Part shown: positions 6,084-7,354 of the stretch, piece after piece
Layout: every line of letters starts with the position of its first letter
How positions within the stretch are numbered: position 1 is the stretch's first letter
Source of the DNA: Paracoccaceae bacterium
GTDB lineage: Bacteria; Pseudomonadota; Alphaproteobacteria; Rhodobacterales; Rhodobacteraceae
Length of the DNA: 7,354 nt
Assembly: GCA_002401945.1 (NCBI GenBank)
Contig: NVUP01000004.1
Span: forward strand, 195,072 to 202,425
Direction: 5' to 3'
Translations under genes and position numbers: made by a program
The notes under the pieces: model-generated
Database searches by the model: none
What the model was told of the DNA's origin: nothing
What the model saw: the letters and a program-made list of their open reading frames with translations, nothing else

Positions 6084-7354
6084 ATGTCTGACGCCACCCT
6101 GAGCCAACGCCTTGAAAACAAGTGGGATGAAGCGCGCGCCGCAGGAATGAGTGAGCCGGAAAAATTGCTCTACCGCTCGAACCTTCTGGGGTCCGACAAG
6201 CGAATCACAAATTATGGCGGCGGCAATACCTCGGCCAAGGTGATGCAGAACGATCCGCTCACGAGACAGGCGATTGAGGTGCTCTGGGTCAAGGGGTCCG
6301 GTGGCGATGTTGGCTCGATCAAGATGGATGGTTTCTCGACCCTGTATATGGAGAAGCTGAACGCCCTGCGCGACCTCTACCGTGGTGTGGAATTTGAAGA
6401 TGAAATGGTCGGCTACCTGCCCCATTGCACCTTCAACCTGAACCCACGGGCAGCCTCTATCGACACGCCTTTGCACGCCTACGTGCCGCAAAAACACGTC
6501 GATCACATGCACCCCGATGCAATCATCGCAATTGCAGCGGCCAAGGACAGCAAAGCGCTGGCCCAGCAGATATTTGGCGGCGACATCGGCTGGTTGCCGT
6601 GGAAAAAACCCGGCTATGAACTGGGTCTGTGGCTGTCTGATTTTTGTGCCAAAAACCCCGAGGCCAAGGGCGTTGTGCTGGAAAGCCACGGCTTGTTCAC
6701 CTGGGCCGACGATGCGCGCAACTGCTATGATCTGACGCTAGAGATCATCCAGACCGCGATGGATTGGTTTGCCAGCCAAACCGAGGGCAAGACTGCCTTT
6801 GGCGGCGCCATTCACACCAGCCTGCCCGCTGACCAGCGCCGCGCCACTGCGGCCCGGCTGATGCCTGCCATTCGCGGCATGGTCTCAGGCGTTCAGCACA
6901 TGGTTGGCCATTTCACCGACAGCGACACCGTGCTGGACTTCGTCAACGCGCAAGACATGAAACGGCTGGCAGCGCTTGGCACCTCCTGCCCCGACCACTT
7001 CCTGCGCACCAAGATCTGCCCGCTGGTGGTTGATTTCGATCCAGCCAAGCCGGATGTGGATGCCACTCTGGCCGGTCTTGCCGATGCCATTGCCAACTAC
7101 CGCGAGGGCTACAAGGCCTATTACCAGCGCTGCAAAAAATCCGACAGCCCGGCCATCCGCGACCCCAACGCCGTGGTCTATCTGATCCCCGGCGTTGGCA
7201 TGATCACCTTTGCCAAGGACAAGGCCACCGCGCGGATCTCGGGTGAGTTTTATGTCAACGCCATCAACGTGATGCGCGGCGCTGATGCGGTGTCGCAGTA
7301 CCAGGGTCTGCCCGAGCAAGAGGCCTTTGATATCGAATACTGGTTGTTGGAAGA
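6084..7354 (+). CDS. rhaD: L-rhamnulose-1-phosphate aldolase / lactaldehyde dehydrogenase, bifunctional (3' end beyond window)
   Basis: A cytoplasmic enzyme that splits L-rhamnulose-1-phosphate into DHAP and L-lactaldehyde. The 423 complete codons form a class II aldolase/adducin-type domain. GGGNTS (45-50) and GSGGDVG (71-77) are phosphate-binding segments. HVDHMHPDA (138-146) supplies zinc ligands His141 and His143, and ESHG (200-203) the third, His202. The region after about residue 240 is the extension of the long aldolase/dehydrogenase family. The window ends at FDIEYWLLE (415-423), which in that family sits just before a C-terminal NAD-binding short-chain dehydrogenase domain that oxidises lactaldehyde. 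That domain is predicted, not seen. The gene diverges from rhaR and is probably followed by the isomerase gene. The start could also be 6081. Confidence 0.9.
   Translation, partial: MSDATLSQRLENKWDEARAAGMSEPEKLLYRSNLLGSDKRITNYGGGNTSAKVMQNDPLTRQAIEVLWVKGSGGDVGSIKMDGFSTLYMEKLNALRDLYRGVEFEDEMVGYLPHCTFNLNPRAASIDTPLHAYVPQKHVDHMHPDAIIAIAAAKDSKALAQQIFGGDIGWLPWKKPGYELGLWLSDFCAKNPEAKGVVLESHGLFTWADDARNCYDLTLEIIQTAMDWFASQTEGKTAFGGAIHTSLPADQRRATAARLMPAIRGMVSGVQHMVGHFTDSDTVLDFVNAQDMKRLAALGTSCPDHFLRTKICPLVVDFDPAKPDVDATLAGLADAIANYREGYKAYYQRCKKSDSPAIRDPNAVVYLIPGVGMITFAKDKATARISGEFYVNAINVMRGADAVSQYQGLPEQEAFDIEYWLLE

Noticed and set aside
6051..6689. 212-codon minus-strand open frame opposite rhaD
   Set aside because: It covers the aldolase active-site coding region on the other strand and has no domain of its own.

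Overview
The window is one L-rhamnose uptake and catabolism locus. It comes from an alphaproteobacterium, most likely a marine roseobacter-type member of the Rhodobacteraceae. That taxon is inferred from the codon usage, the moderately high GC and the style of the proteins; no search was run. Gene content and order (rhaR-rhaS-rhaT-rhaP-rhaQ-rhaM/U-rhaK, with rhaD divergent) match the rhamnose locus described in Rhizobium leguminosarum.

The minus strand carries a seven-gene run read from right to left. It starts with a DeoR-type repressor (rhaR, 5894 to 5091). The ABC transporter follows: periplasmic binding protein rhaS (5054 to 4059), tandem ATPase rhaT (3980 to 2460) and permeases rhaP (2456 to 1473) and rhaQ (1476 to 460). 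The last two genes are L-rhamnose mutarotase rhaM (463 to 146) and an FGGY-family rhamnulokinase rhaK, of which only the first 49 complete codons lie in the window (149 to the left edge). Spacing is very tight: rhaP/rhaQ, rhaQ/rhaM and rhaM/rhaK share 4-bp ATGA stop/start overlaps, and rhaT and rhaP are 3 bp apart. The largest internal gap, 78 bp between rhaS and rhaT, holds a strong hairpin.

The plus strand carries rhaD (from about 6084 to the right edge). It encodes a rhamnulose-1-phosphate aldolase domain of the type normally fused to a C-terminal short-chain dehydrogenase domain. The window ends just where that second domain should begin. An isomerase (rhaI) is expected nearby but is not in the window.

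rhaR and rhaD diverge from a 189-bp region (5895 to 6083) full of GTCAA/TTGAC repeats in both orientations. This is the likely operator and double-promoter region for RhaR.

Expected pathway: RhaS captures L-rhamnose in the periplasm and RhaTPQ imports it. RhaM interconverts the anomers, an isomerase outside the window makes L-rhamnulose, RhaK phosphorylates it, and RhaD splits L-rhamnulose-1-phosphate into DHAP and L-lactaldehyde. RhaR probably represses both transcription units until a sugar or sugar phosphate accumulates. I see no mobile element, CRISPR array, tRNA or rRNA, and no sign of an undescribed system. The points worth a second look are regulatory and architectural.
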